Origin: JAJTHB01 sp033763775
Lineage (GTDB): Bacteria > Pseudomonadota > Alphaproteobacteria > Rickettsiales > SXRF01
Direction: 5' to 3'
Assembly: GCA_033763775.1 (NCBI GenBank)
Contig: JANRJW010000013.1
Location: 124,001 to 188,000 of the forward strand
DNA length: 64,000 nucleotides
Notes under the pieces: generated by a model
The model's database searches: none
What the model was told of the DNA's origin: nothing
What the model saw: only the letters and a program-made list of their open reading frames with translations
Position numbers and translations under genes: made by a program
Part shown: positions 33,739-42,214 of the stretch, one piece after another
Layout: every line of letters starts with the position of its first letter
How positions within the stretch are numbered: the first letter of the stretch is position 1

Positions 33739-34638
33739 TTAGGCAAATGATTTACTCTCACCGCGCTTGACACGCAGTAGCCGCCCCGCCTCGCGGCCAA
33801 GAAGCAGATGGTTGGATGCGCTGTCACTTAAGCTGATAGTGTGGCAATGTGTGCCGTCCGGCTGCGCGATAAGTCCACGAAAATTCAGCTCATCGCCATT
33901 CTGCGACGCATAGCCGGCAATCGGCGTGCGGCATGAACCCTCCAGCTCATGCAGAAACGCGCGCTCGCAGCTGACCGCGACCATGGTCGGCTCGTCGTGA
34001 ATGCGGCTGAGTAGCTCGCGTATTCTGGTATCATTCTCGCGACACTCCACCCCCACCGCGCCCTGTGCAATGGCGGGCAGAAAATCATCCACGGAAAGCG
34101 TGATGCCAGCACCGTGGATGCCAAGGCGGTTCAGCCCCGCCTGTGCCAGCATGGTGGCACCGATTAAACCCTTATGCACTTTGCTTAAGCGGGTTTCTAC
34201 ATTGCCGCGCAGCGTGACAATGCTGATATCCGGCCGTTTCATCAGCATCTGCGCCGCACGCCTGAGCGACGATGTGCCGAAAGTCGCACCGCTGGGAATA
34301 TCCGCCAGACTGCGCCGCCCGATCAGCGTATCGCGCGGGTCCTCGCGCGGCAGCATGGCGCTGATGATAAGCCCGGGCGGCAGCACGGTTGGCATATCTT
34401 TCATGGAATGCACGGCAATATCAATCGAGCGATCAAGCAGCGCTTCCTCAATTTCCTTGGTAAACAAACCCTTGCCACCAATATCTGCCAGCGGAAATTC
34501 GGTGAATTTATCGCCGCTGGTGGTGATTTTCACCAGCTCCACCTCCAGATTCGGCCACGCTGCCATGAGGCGTGCCTTCACTTCTTCGGATTGTGCCAGC
34601 GCCAGCGCGCTTTTTCTTGTGCCAAGACGTATTTTCAT
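33739..34638 (-). CDS. hemC: Hydroxymethylbilane synthase (porphobilinogen deaminase)
   Basis: Polymerises four porphobilinogen molecules in heme synthesis. The 299-residue enzyme begins MKIRLGTRKSALALAQ. It has the catalytic VHSMKDMPT and the dipyrromethane-cofactor Cys in LEGSCRTPIAGYA. I reject an in-frame extension to 34776 because it overlaps the divergent tsaD and carries no family sequence. Confidence 0.95.
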   Translation of the reverse strand: MKIRLGTRKSALALAQSEEVKARLMAAWPNLEVELVKITTSGDKFTEFPLADIGGKGLFTKEIEEALLDRSIDIAVHSMKDMPTVLPPGLIISAMLPREDPRDTLIGRRSLADIPSGATFGTSSLRRAAQMLMKRPDISIVTLRGNVETRLSKVHKGLIGATMLAQAGLNRLGIHGAGITLSVDDFLPAIAQGAVGVECRENDTRIRELLSRIHDEPTMVAVSCERAFLHELEGSCRTPIAGYASQNGDELNFRGLIAQPDGTHCHTISLSDSASNHLLLGREAGRLLRVKRGESKSFA

Positions 34639-34675
34639 GTTGCCACTTAACACCAAGAGCCAGTAACTAGCAACC

Positions 34676-35701
34676 ATGCTTATACTTGGCATTGAAACCA
34701 GCTGCGATGAAACAGCCGCAGCCATCGTGAGCGGCGAGCGGCGGATTTTATCCAATATCGTGCTGTCGCAAACCACGCAGCATATGGCCTATGGCGGTGT
34801 GGTGCCGGAAATCGCCGCGCGCGCCCATATGGACTATCTTGATGATGTGATTTCGCGTGCGCTTGCCGAGGCTGGCGTTGGTTTTTCTGCGCTGGATGCC
34901 ATTGCTGTAACCGGCGGCCCCGGGCTGATTGGCGGCGTGATTGTCGGGGTGATGACCGCCAAAGCCATTGCCAGCAGCCAGAATAAACCTTTCATCGCTG
35001 TGAACCACCTCGAAGGGCACGCCCTTACCGTGCGTCTGACAGAGGATGTCCAGTTTCCTTACCTGCTGCTGCTTGTTTCCGGTGGCCACTGTCAGTTTTT
35101 AATGGTGGAAGGTGTGGGGCGCTATCAACGCCTCGGCGCGACAATGGATGATGCGCTCGGCGAAGCATTCGACAAAACCGCCAAGCTGCTTGGTCTTGGC
35201 TATCCTGGCGGCCCGGCGGTGGAAAAGCTGGCACGGCAGGGAAACCCCAATGCATTTGTATTTTCTCAACCGCTGAGGGGCAGGCCGGGCTGTGATTTTT
35301 CTTTTTCTGGCCTCAAAACAGCAGTGCGAACGCTGGTTAAAGAGCTGGAGGCAAGCGGCAAACTCAGCCAGACGCACATTGCTGATATTTGCGCCTCGTT
35401 TCAACAAACAGTCGCAGCTACCGTCTGTGAGCGCAGTAACCACGCCATCGCCATGGCGAAAACAAGTCACCCCACGCTGCAAACGCTGGTGCTGGCTGGT
35501 GGTGTGGCAGCGAATCAGTTCATCAGGGGCGCGCTGGAATCACTTTGTGCTGAACATGGCCTGAACCTCAGCGCGCCGCCCATCGCTCTTTGTACGGATA
35601 ACGCCGCGATGATCGCCTGGGCGGGCATGGAGCGCTTCAGGCTTGGTCTGGTGGATGATCTATCGTTTGAGCCACGCGCGCGCTGGCCGCTGAGTGCCTA
35701 A
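34676..35701 (+). CDS. tsaD: tRNA N6-adenosine threonylcarbamoyltransferase TsaD
   Basis: TsaD transfers threonylcarbamoyl to A37 of ANN-decoding tRNAs. It has 341 residues: GIETSCDETAAAIV at the start, metal ligands His 111 and His 115 in VNHLEGHAL, the ATP site VSGGHCQFL and LAGGVAANQFIRG, and the third ligand Asp in CTDNAAMIAW. Divergent from hemC with 37 bases between starts; its stop overlaps the stop of the convergent ModA-like gene. Confidence 0.96.
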   Translation: MLILGIETSCDETAAAIVSGERRILSNIVLSQTTQHMAYGGVVPEIAARAHMDYLDDVISRALAEAGVGFSALDAIAVTGGPGLIGGVIVGVMTAKAIASSQNKPFIAVNHLEGHALTVRLTEDVQFPYLLLLVSGGHCQFLMVEGVGRYQRLGATMDDALGEAFDKTAKLLGLGYPGGPAVEKLARQGNPNAFVFSQPLRGRPGCDFSFSGLKTAVRTLVKELEASGKLSQTHIADICASFQQTVAATVCERSNHAIAMAKTSHPTLQTLVLAGGVAANQFIRGALESLCAEHGLNLSAPPIALCTDNAAMIAWAGMERFRLGLVDDLSFEPRARWPLSA

Positions 35702-36471
35702 TCCACAAAAAAGCCATGTTTTCTGAGAATTTCCTTGGCCGTATCAGTGCCAAGAAACTGCAGAAAACGCCTGGCTTCTTCCATATTATCACCGGCAATG
35801 ACCACCGCGAAATAATGAATGGGGGTGTGGCTGGTTTCCGGTAGTAGATCAATGAGCTTGAAGCCCGGCGCGTCTGTCAGCGTAGAGCTTAATACAATGC
35901 CCGTCATGTGCTGATCGCGAATCATGCTTTCCATCAGCGACCGCGATTTAACATAGAGTGTGTATTCTTCTAAATCGCTGGAAACATCAAGATTTCTGAG
36001 TGCTTCGCGGCTGAACCTGCCTTCATCAAGTGCATCAGGGCTGGCCACCACAAAAGCCTGTTGCCAGCCAAATGCTTTCAGTAGTTCTGTCAGGGGAAAG
36101 ACACCATCACTGCGCGGCTCCACCGGAAATGATAGCCCGCTTGCCAGCGCAAGCCGATTACGCGCAATGATCCTTTCCGAGTAAACATCCACCACGCCTT
36201 GCGTTTTCAGCGATTCAATCCAGCTGGTGCGCGTGGTAATCAGCACATCAGCCTCACCGCCTTCGTCTATTTGTGCCTGCTGTGCTTCGCTATCGGCAAA
36301 CGATGTACCCACCATCACCTGATGTTCGCGCGTATATTCACGTGCCAGCGCACTCATGGCAAAAGACAGCGTGCTGTCAGACAAAATCGTGATGCCTGCC
36401 GTGGCTTCAGCGCGGGCTGGCACAGCAAAAAGCAGCACGATTAGGCAGATGATTTTAGCGCGCAGTAACAT
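35698..36471 (-). CDS. ModA-like periplasmic substrate-binding protein
   Basis: A 257-residue exported protein with signal peptide ~1-21 (cleavage near ARA-EA). A type II binding-protein fold follows, with ADVLITTRTSWIESL, NRLALASG and GIVLSSTL, which fit the molybdate/tungstate (ModA) family. No permease or ATPase gene is adjacent; instead it is coupled to hflX (17-base overlap). The ligand is therefore uncertain. Confidence 0.7.
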   Translation of the reverse strand: MLLRAKIICLIVLLFAVPARAEATAGITILSDSTLSFAMSALAREYTREHQVMVGTSFADSEAQQAQIDEGGEADVLITTRTSWIESLKTQGVVDVYSERIIARNRLALASGLSFPVEPRSDGVFPLTELLKAFGWQQAFVVASPDALDEGRFSREALRNLDVSSDLEEYTLYVKSRSLMESMIRDQHMTGIVLSSTLTDAPGFKLIDLLPETSHTPIHYFAVVIAGDNMEEARRFLQFLGTDTAKEILRKHGFFVD

Positions 36472-37726
36472 GGTGCAGGTGCTCAAAGCGACGAATATTT
36501 TCCTCAGACATCTCTACCGTAAGATGCAGCGTGTCGTCATCCATTTCCTGCTGGGTGATGTTGCCGTGGGCATGCAGCCATGCCAGAGCCTTGCCGTCTG
36601 AAAGTGAAAGGCTGAAGCGCGCTGGGCGGAAAAAACGCTGCGCCAGCTCGCGATCAATCTGCCCAAGCAGTGCATCTAAACCCTGCCCTGTTATCGCTGA
36701 AATACCGTTGGCTTCCGGTGTTTCCTGCACTTCAAGAAGGTCAATTTTGTTGCGCACCTCGATCACATTATCCGGCAGCTGCTCGGATTTAAACAGGCTT
36801 TTGAGCACTGACTCAACATCGTGTTTCTGCGCCTGCGAATCCGGGTGTGCACTATCACGCACATGCAGCAGCAGGTCGGCCTCCAGCACTTCCTCCAGCG
36901 TGGCGCGAAACGCCGCGACCAGCTCGGTCGGCAGGTTTGAGACAAACCCCACCGTATCCGAAAGAATGATTTTATTACCAGAAGGCAGTGCCAGCTGACG
37001 CATCGTGGGATCCAGCGTGGCAAAAAGCTTATCCATCGCCATCACGCCCGCACCCGTGAGCTTGTTAAACAGGGTAGATTTACCCGCATTAGTATAGCCC
37101 ACCAGCGCTACCACTGGATAGGGCGTTTCACGGCGCACTTTGCGGTGCAGCTCACGCGTGCGTGTGACTTGCTCCAGCTGTTTTTTAATCTTTGCGATGC
37201 GGTCGCGGATCAGCCGCCGGTCAATCTCAATCTGCGATTCACCAGGCCCCCCCATGAAACCAAAACCGCCGCGCTGGCGCTCCAAATGCGTCCATGAGCG
37301 AACGAGCCGGCCCTTCTGATATTCCAGCGCTGCCAGCTCAACCTGTAGCTTGCCTTCGTGCGTGCGTGCACGAGCACCAAAAATCTCCAGAATCAGCGCT
37401 GTGCGATCAATGACTTTGCAATTCCATGCTTTCTCTAAGTTGCGCTGCTGAACCGGGCTTAAGCTATCATTGACCATCGCAAGGCCTGCATGCGCCTCGG
37501 CAATATCCTGCGCCAGCTCAAGGGTTTTGCCTGAGCCAAGCAAGGTGGCTGGCACTGGCTTTGCAAGCGGCACCGCGGCGGCGCCAACGACTTTCAAATC
37601 AATGGCGTGGGCAAGCCCAACGGCCTCTTCAAGGCATGACGAAGCATCACGCAGCAACACTTCCCGCGGGCGCTTCAGCCATGGGTGAATAATGAAAACC
37701 TGATTGGTAGGAGCGGTCAATGCCAA
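36455..37726 (-). CDS. hflX: Ribosome-associated GTPase HflX
   Basis: HflX binds 50S subunits and splits stalled ribosomes. It has 423 residues: the HflX N-terminal domain with a glycine-rich helix-linker segment (RQRGGFGFMGGPGESQIE), then a GTPase domain with G1 GYTNAGKSTL, G3 DTVGFVSNLP and G4 RNKIDL. It directly follows hfq (9 bases), the order conserved in many proteobacteria. Confidence 0.95.
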   Translation of the reverse strand: MALTAPTNQVFIIHPWLKRPREVLLRDASSCLEEAVGLAHAIDLKVVGAAAVPLAKPVPATLLGSGKTLELAQDIAEAHAGLAMVNDSLSPVQQRNLEKAWNCKVIDRTALILEIFGARARTHEGKLQVELAALEYQKGRLVRSWTHLERQRGGFGFMGGPGESQIEIDRRLIRDRIAKIKKQLEQVTRTRELHRKVRRETPYPVVALVGYTNAGKSTLFNKLTGAGVMAMDKLFATLDPTMRQLALPSGNKIILSDTVGFVSNLPTELVAAFRATLEEVLEADLLLHVRDSAHPDSQAQKHDVESVLKSLFKSEQLPDNVIEVRNKIDLLEVQETPEANGISAITGQGLDALLGQIDRELAQRFFRPARFSLSLSDGKALAWLHAHGNITQQEMDDDTLHLTVEMSEENIRRFEHLHHVTAR

Positions 37727-37735
37727 CGACCAGTG

Positions 37736-38002
37736 TTATTGAATCGCAGCGCTATCCATCGCTGCATCCACACCTTCTTCATCCTGCAGGCTCACAGGCG
37801 CGGATGGAACCACGGTGGCGATGGTGTGTTTGTAAACCAGCTGAACTTGAGGGCCACGGCGCAGCAGTAGCGAAAAATTATCAAATGCGGTGATATTACC
37901 CTGCAGCTTCACGCCATTCGATAAAAAAACCGTAACAGGAATTTTCTTTTTTCTCAGCGTGTTGAGGAACACGTCTTGAATATTTTGTGATTTTTCAGCC
38001 AT
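37736..38002 (-). CDS. hfq: RNA chaperone Hfq
   Basis: An Sm-like hexameric RNA chaperone for small-RNA regulation. The 88-residue protein has the Sm1 motif VFLSNGVKLQGNITAFDNF and the Sm2 motif YKHTIATVVP (the usual form is YKHAISTI), then a short acidic C-terminus. The proximal-face signature Q-DVFLN near the start is conserved. First gene of hfq-hflX, divergent from argG. Confidence 0.96.
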   Translation of the reverse strand: MAEKSQNIQDVFLNTLRKKKIPVTVFLSNGVKLQGNITAFDNFSLLLRRGPQVQLVYKHTIATVVPSAPVSLQDEEGVDAAMDSAAIQ

Positions 38003-38112
38003 AGTTTCCCTGCTTTATAGCGTATGTATGATAACCCTACTATGCCCCTTGATTCCTCGCAATAGTTTTGTCATGTTCCAGCTTTTGAAATAAGACTAAG
38101 CGGAGTTTGTTT

Positions 38113-39315
38113 GTGGCTAAATCAGTAAAAAAAGTAGTGCTTGCCTATTCTGGCGGGCTGGATACCTCCATCATCCTGCGCTGGCTTCAGGAAACCTATG
38201 GCTGCGAGGTCGTCACCTTTACCGCTGATTTAGGCCAGGGCGGCGAGCTGGAGCCAGCCCGCCAAAAAGCCGAAATGATGGGCGCTAAGCAGATTTTTGT
38301 GGAAGATCTGCGCGAAGAATTCGTTCGGGATTATGTCTTCCCGATGTTCCGCGCCAATGCGCTGTATGAAGGGGTTTATCTGCTCGGCACCTCCATCGCC
38401 CGCCCGCTGATTGCCAAACGGCAGATTGAAATTGCAAGAGAGACCGGCGCCGATGCGGTGGCGCATGGCGCAACCGGCAAGGGCAATGATCAGGTGCGTT
38501 TTGAGCTGGGCTATTATGCGCTGAAGCCGGATATCAAAGTCATCGCCCCGTGGCGCGAATGGGACTTAACCAGCCGCACCAAGCTGATTGAATATGCCGA
38601 AAAGCATCAGATACCAATCGCTAAGGACAAGCGCGGCGAAGCCCCCTACTCCACCGATGCTAACCTGCTGCATATTTCCTATGAAGGCAAAGTGCTGGAA
38701 GATCCTTGGGTGGCGCCGCATGAGGACATGTTTACACGCAGTGTCGCGCCAGAAAAAGCGCCGGATAAAGCAGAATTTATCGAGGTTGAATTCGATAAGG
38801 GTGATGCAGTGTCGGTAAACGGCGAAAAACTCTCGCCTGCTGCGCTGCTCACCAAACTCAATGAGCTCGGCGGCAAGCATGGCATCGGCCGGCTGGATAT
38901 GGTGGAAAACCGCTATGTCGGTATGAAATCCCGCGGGGTGTATGAAACTCCGGGCGGCACTATTCTGCTGGCCGCACATCGCGCTATCGAATCCATCACG
39001 CTGGATCGCGGCGCGGCGCATCTCAAAGATGAACTCATGCCCCGCTACGCTGAGCTGATTTATAACGGCTATTGGTGGAGCCCGGAGCGCGAGATGCTGC
39101 AGGCGCTGATTGATAAGTCGCAGGCCAATGTTTCTGGCACGGTGCGCCTGAAGTTATTCAAAGGTAGCGTTTCGGTCGATGGCCGTAAATCACCAAAGTC
39201 GCTCTACAGCGAAAAAGTAGTGACCTTTGAAGATGATCGCGGCGCTTACGACCAGAAAGATGCGGCAGGGTTCATTAAGCTCAACGCGCTGAGGCTGAGG
39301 TTACTCAAGCGCTGA
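38113..39315 (+). CDS. argG: Argininosuccinate synthase
   Basis: ATP-dependent ligation of citrulline and aspartate. 400 residues: PP-loop AYSGGLDTSIILRWL, FTADLGQG, GTSIARPL, ATGKGNDQVRFE, and PYSTDANLLHISYEG. The start is GTG at 38113 with GCGGAG 7 bases upstream; a TTG at 38107 is also open. It converges on the next gene with a 15-base overlap of 3' ends. Confidence 0.96.
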   Translation: MAKSVKKVVLAYSGGLDTSIILRWLQETYGCEVVTFTADLGQGGELEPARQKAEMMGAKQIFVEDLREEFVRDYVFPMFRANALYEGVYLLGTSIARPLIAKRQIEIARETGADAVAHGATGKGNDQVRFELGYYALKPDIKVIAPWREWDLTSRTKLIEYAEKHQIPIAKDKRGEAPYSTDANLLHISYEGKVLEDPWVAPHEDMFTRSVAPEKAPDKAEFIEVEFDKGDAVSVNGEKLSPAALLTKLNELGGKHGIGRLDMVENRYVGMKSRGVYETPGGTILLAAHRAIESITLDRGAAHLKDELMPRYAELIYNGYWWSPEREMLQALIDKSQANVSGTVRLKLFKGSVSVDGRKSPKSLYSEKVVTFEDDRGAYDQKDAAGFIKLNALRLRLLKR

Positions 39316-40971
39316 GCGATTTTTTTGTCGCCAGAAGGCTAAAGCAACTATCAGTATCCAGACGCCTAAGCTTACTTGCCGGGACCATGCAACAAGCCCA
39401 TCATTGCCATAGACATCATGTGTTAGATTAATGCGATGTTGGCCTTCAGCTAGCTGAATGCTCATCCGACCTGATCCTTGCAACGGAGTTATTTCATATA
39501 TTTTTCCGTCTGCGCCCGTTGCGCGCCATGATGGAAAATAAAAATGCTCGATTACTAATGACGCGGGTTTCATTAGTTGTGCCTCAATTACAAAGCCGCT
39601 GTGCATTCTGTATGCAGTAGTTATTATTCCGGTATTAGGCACTAATTTTGATAGAGGGCGGTCTGGGTATCGTTCATGAAGTTTTATCAACTCCTCAAGT
39701 TTATAATGCGTTTCATCTGTCCACCTTGAAAAATGCTCATCGAATTGTATTGCCTTTGCGGCTATTATTCTAGTTATTGTCTTTTTTGCTTCTTCAGTGT
39801 AGATCGCGCCATACCCAAACGATAAAAATAATAGAAACATCACTAATGCAACTACATCGCCTTGCTTTGGCTGATATTTCGCCTTGCTCGTGTGTGTGCC
39901 CAGCAAATAGCTTGCTAAAGCGACAACAGATAAGCCAACCCCAGCTTGCATACGCCATGGCATTCCCGGGGCACCTGTAGCACGCCATAATTCCCATAAT
40001 GGCTCGCTGACAGGAAACAACATCAGGCATGAAAAAGTACCGCTGATAACAAACGCGATATAATCACGTCTGGCAATCGACAAAGTCCCACTACGTAATG
40101 CTAAGCCTATTTTGAATGTGAGCAATAGAAATAGAGTCATAGTGCAGGCAAATCCAAAGACTGCCCATGGTCTTGCTGTTAAATCCTCCCAAAGCATATG
40201 CCTACAAACCCAGACGGTCTTCATATCAATCGCCATAGAAGGGGAAAGAAATTGCTGATACTCCCTCGCAGCAGCAATATAAAATAATGATCCCATCAAC
40301 CCAAGTATGGCTGCAGCGCCATAAGCTATTGTGGGTTTTATCTTTGGCAGGCTTAGGCAAAAAAGATACATGCCTCCCACCATTAATATACACAAGGTGG
40401 TTGGAACCTGAGTCAATAGACAGATGCTAATTAGGGCTGCCAAAGTTCCAATCTTCGGTAAAGATGGTGTTTTAGCGATTTGCCTGATGTATAAAAATAC
40501 TAGTGGGTAAAAAGCCATTACCCACAATTCCGGTAATGAAGGGCGCATGTAGAGCACCTCCATCCGATAAGGAAGCAGAAGATATAGAAATCCTGCAGCT
40601 ATAGCTGCTTGTTTTCCAACTTGATCCTTTAGCCACAAATATACCGTCAACCAGCTTACTACACCAGCAAACCAGGCTGATACAGCAAGCAACAGGAGTA
40701 TGTTGCCACCCATCCATGTTAAGGGATAAAAAATAGATGTAATGTAGTAAGCAAGTGGATAATAAGTGATAAATATTTGGGAACCAAGGCCAGCATTAAC
40801 TTTTTCACACCAGCGTGGATACAATTCACCAGCCCATAACTGCTCTACAAAACACTCTGTGAGGGTGATATGGTGAATAATATCTGGCCCCGGATCAACA
40901 AAATACGCCGGTACTAGCGAAAGCAATGAGGCGGCGGCGGCAATGATTAGCAAACGCATTGCATCAAGCAT
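39301..40971 (-). CDS. Large multi-pass membrane protein, GT-C-like, AT-rich
   Basis: A 556-residue protein with about 12 hydrophobic segments and a soluble C-terminal domain (residues ~420-525), then a last membrane helix. The layout and the acidic first loop (DPGPDIIHHITLTECFVEQL) resemble GT-C-type sugar transferases or the YfhO-like group, but I cannot assign a family. Codon use is clearly more A/T-rich than argG or metC on either side, suggesting recent acquisition. It starts immediately after the metC stop. Confidence 0.6.
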   Translation of the reverse strand: MLDAMRLLIIAAAASLLSLVPAYFVDPGPDIIHHITLTECFVEQLWAGELYPRWCEKVNAGLGSQIFITYYPLAYYITSIFYPLTWMGGNILLLLAVSAWFAGVVSWLTVYLWLKDQVGKQAAIAAGFLYLLLPYRMEVLYMRPSLPELWVMAFYPLVFLYIRQIAKTPSLPKIGTLAALISICLLTQVPTTLCILMVGGMYLFCLSLPKIKPTIAYGAAAILGLMGSLFYIAAAREYQQFLSPSMAIDMKTVWVCRHMLWEDLTARPWAVFGFACTMTLFLLLTFKIGLALRSGTLSIARRDYIAFVISGTFSCLMLFPVSEPLWELWRATGAPGMPWRMQAGVGLSVVALASYLLGTHTSKAKYQPKQGDVVALVMFLLFLSFGYGAIYTEEAKKTITRIIAAKAIQFDEHFSRWTDETHYKLEELIKLHERYPDRPLSKLVPNTGIITTAYRMHSGFVIEAQLMKPASLVIEHFYFPSWRATGADGKIYEITPLQGSGRMSIQLAEGQHRINLTHDVYGNDGLVAWSRQVSLGVWILIVALAFWRQKNRSALE

Positions 40972-42135
40972 TTATTTTGCTGAGTTATAACGCTTCAGCC
41001 CTGCTTCCAGATCCTTGATGATATCATCCGGGTGCTCAAGTCCGATATGCAGACGGATGCCCGGGCCGGAATATTTCCACTGTGTCGCCACGCGGCCTTT
41101 CAGATTATTAGGCATCACGAGGCTTTCATAGCCGCCCCAGCTATAGCCAAGGCCAAATAGCTCAAGATGATCCACCATCTCGGCCACGGCTTTTTTATCG
41201 CCGCCCTTCATGGCAATCGCAAACAGGCTGGAGGCGCCGGTGAAATCCCGCTTCCAGATCTCGTGCCCGGGTGCGCCCGGCAGCGCCGGAAACAGCACTT
41301 CTTCGACTTCTGGTCTTGACTTCAGCCACTTGGCCACGATCATCGCATTTTCATATTGCTGCTTCACGCGAACGCCCATCGTGCGCAGGCCGCGCAGCGC
41401 AAGGTAACAATTATCACCGCTGGGGCATGGCCCAAGATTGCGGAAGGTAAGCACCAGATTTTTGTAATGTTTCGGGCGGCAGGCGATCGATCCCATCACG
41501 AGATCCGAATGGCCGGAGAAATATTTGGTGGCGGAATGAATCACAATATCTGCGCCCAGCTCAAACGGGCGATTGTAAAACAGCGTTGCCCAGGTGTTAT
41601 CAAGCATCACGATGATATCATGCTCACGCGCCACTTTTGAAATCGCCGGAATATCCTGCACCTCAAAGGTGAGCGAGCCGGGGCTTTCGCAATAAATTAC
41701 GCGCGTATTCGGCTTAATGAGCGCTTTGATGCCTGCGCCAATCGTCGGGTCATAATAGGTGGTTTCCACACCGAAACGCTTCAGCTCATTGTTGGCAAAG
41801 CGGCGCGAAGGGCCATACACGCTGTCTGCCATCAGCAGATGATCGCCCGCTTTCAGAAACGCCATCAGCGACACCGCGATAGCAGAAAGACCAGAAGCCG
41901 TGGCGATGGCATGTTCCACACCTTCCAGCTGCGCGATGGTGTCTTCCAGTGCGGTGGTGGTGGGGGTGCCATAGCGGCCGTAGGTCACATCAGGGATATC
42001 CTTGCCCTCTGCTGCTTCCAGCTCGGCCATCGTGGGAAACAAAATGGTCGATGCACGGTGCGGCGGCATGTTCACCACGCCGCGATGATGTTCCGGCTGG
42101 CAGCCAAGTGTGGCAAGAAGTGTCTCTTTATGCAT
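40972..42135 (-). CDS. metC: Cystathionine β-lyase (trans-sulfuration PLP enzyme)
   Basis: A Cys/Met metabolism PLP enzyme of 387 residues. Cofactor contacts: YGRYGTPTTTALE, ATASGLSAI, MLDNTWATLFY, and the Schiff-base Lys in SATKYFSGHSD. The end has SWGGYESLVMP and RLHIGLEHPDDII. The WGGYESL form favours the MetC-type β-lyase over γ-synthases. I start at 42135 (MHKETLLATLG); the in-frame extension overlaps the ileS start. Confidence 0.88.
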   Translation of the reverse strand: MHKETLLATLGCQPEHHRGVVNMPPHRASTILFPTMAELEAAEGKDIPDVTYGRYGTPTTTALEDTIAQLEGVEHAIATASGLSAIAVSLMAFLKAGDHLLMADSVYGPSRRFANNELKRFGVETTYYDPTIGAGIKALIKPNTRVIYCESPGSLTFEVQDIPAISKVAREHDIIVMLDNTWATLFYNRPFELGADIVIHSATKYFSGHSDLVMGSIACRPKHYKNLVLTFRNLGPCPSGDNCYLALRGLRTMGVRVKQQYENAMIVAKWLKSRPEVEEVLFPALPGAPGHEIWKRDFTGASSLFAIAMKGGDKKAVAEMVDHLELFGLGYSWGGYESLVMPNNLKGRVATQWKYSGPGIRLHIGLEHPDDIIKDLEAGLKRYNSAK

Positions 42136-42214
42136 GTGATTTTTCCTTGTGTTTATGGCAGCTTTACCGGATAAATACGGCTCATCTCCATCAAAAAATA
42201 ATGCAACCAAACCC

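Noticed and set aside
34639..34776. N-terminal extension of hemC
   Set aside because: It overlaps the divergent tsaD start, and the family sequence begins exactly at MKIRLGTRKS (34638).
42136..42214. Possible riboswitch or leader between divergent metC and ileS
   Set aside because: Only 79 bases are shared by two promoters, and I see no SAM-box or T-box landmarks.
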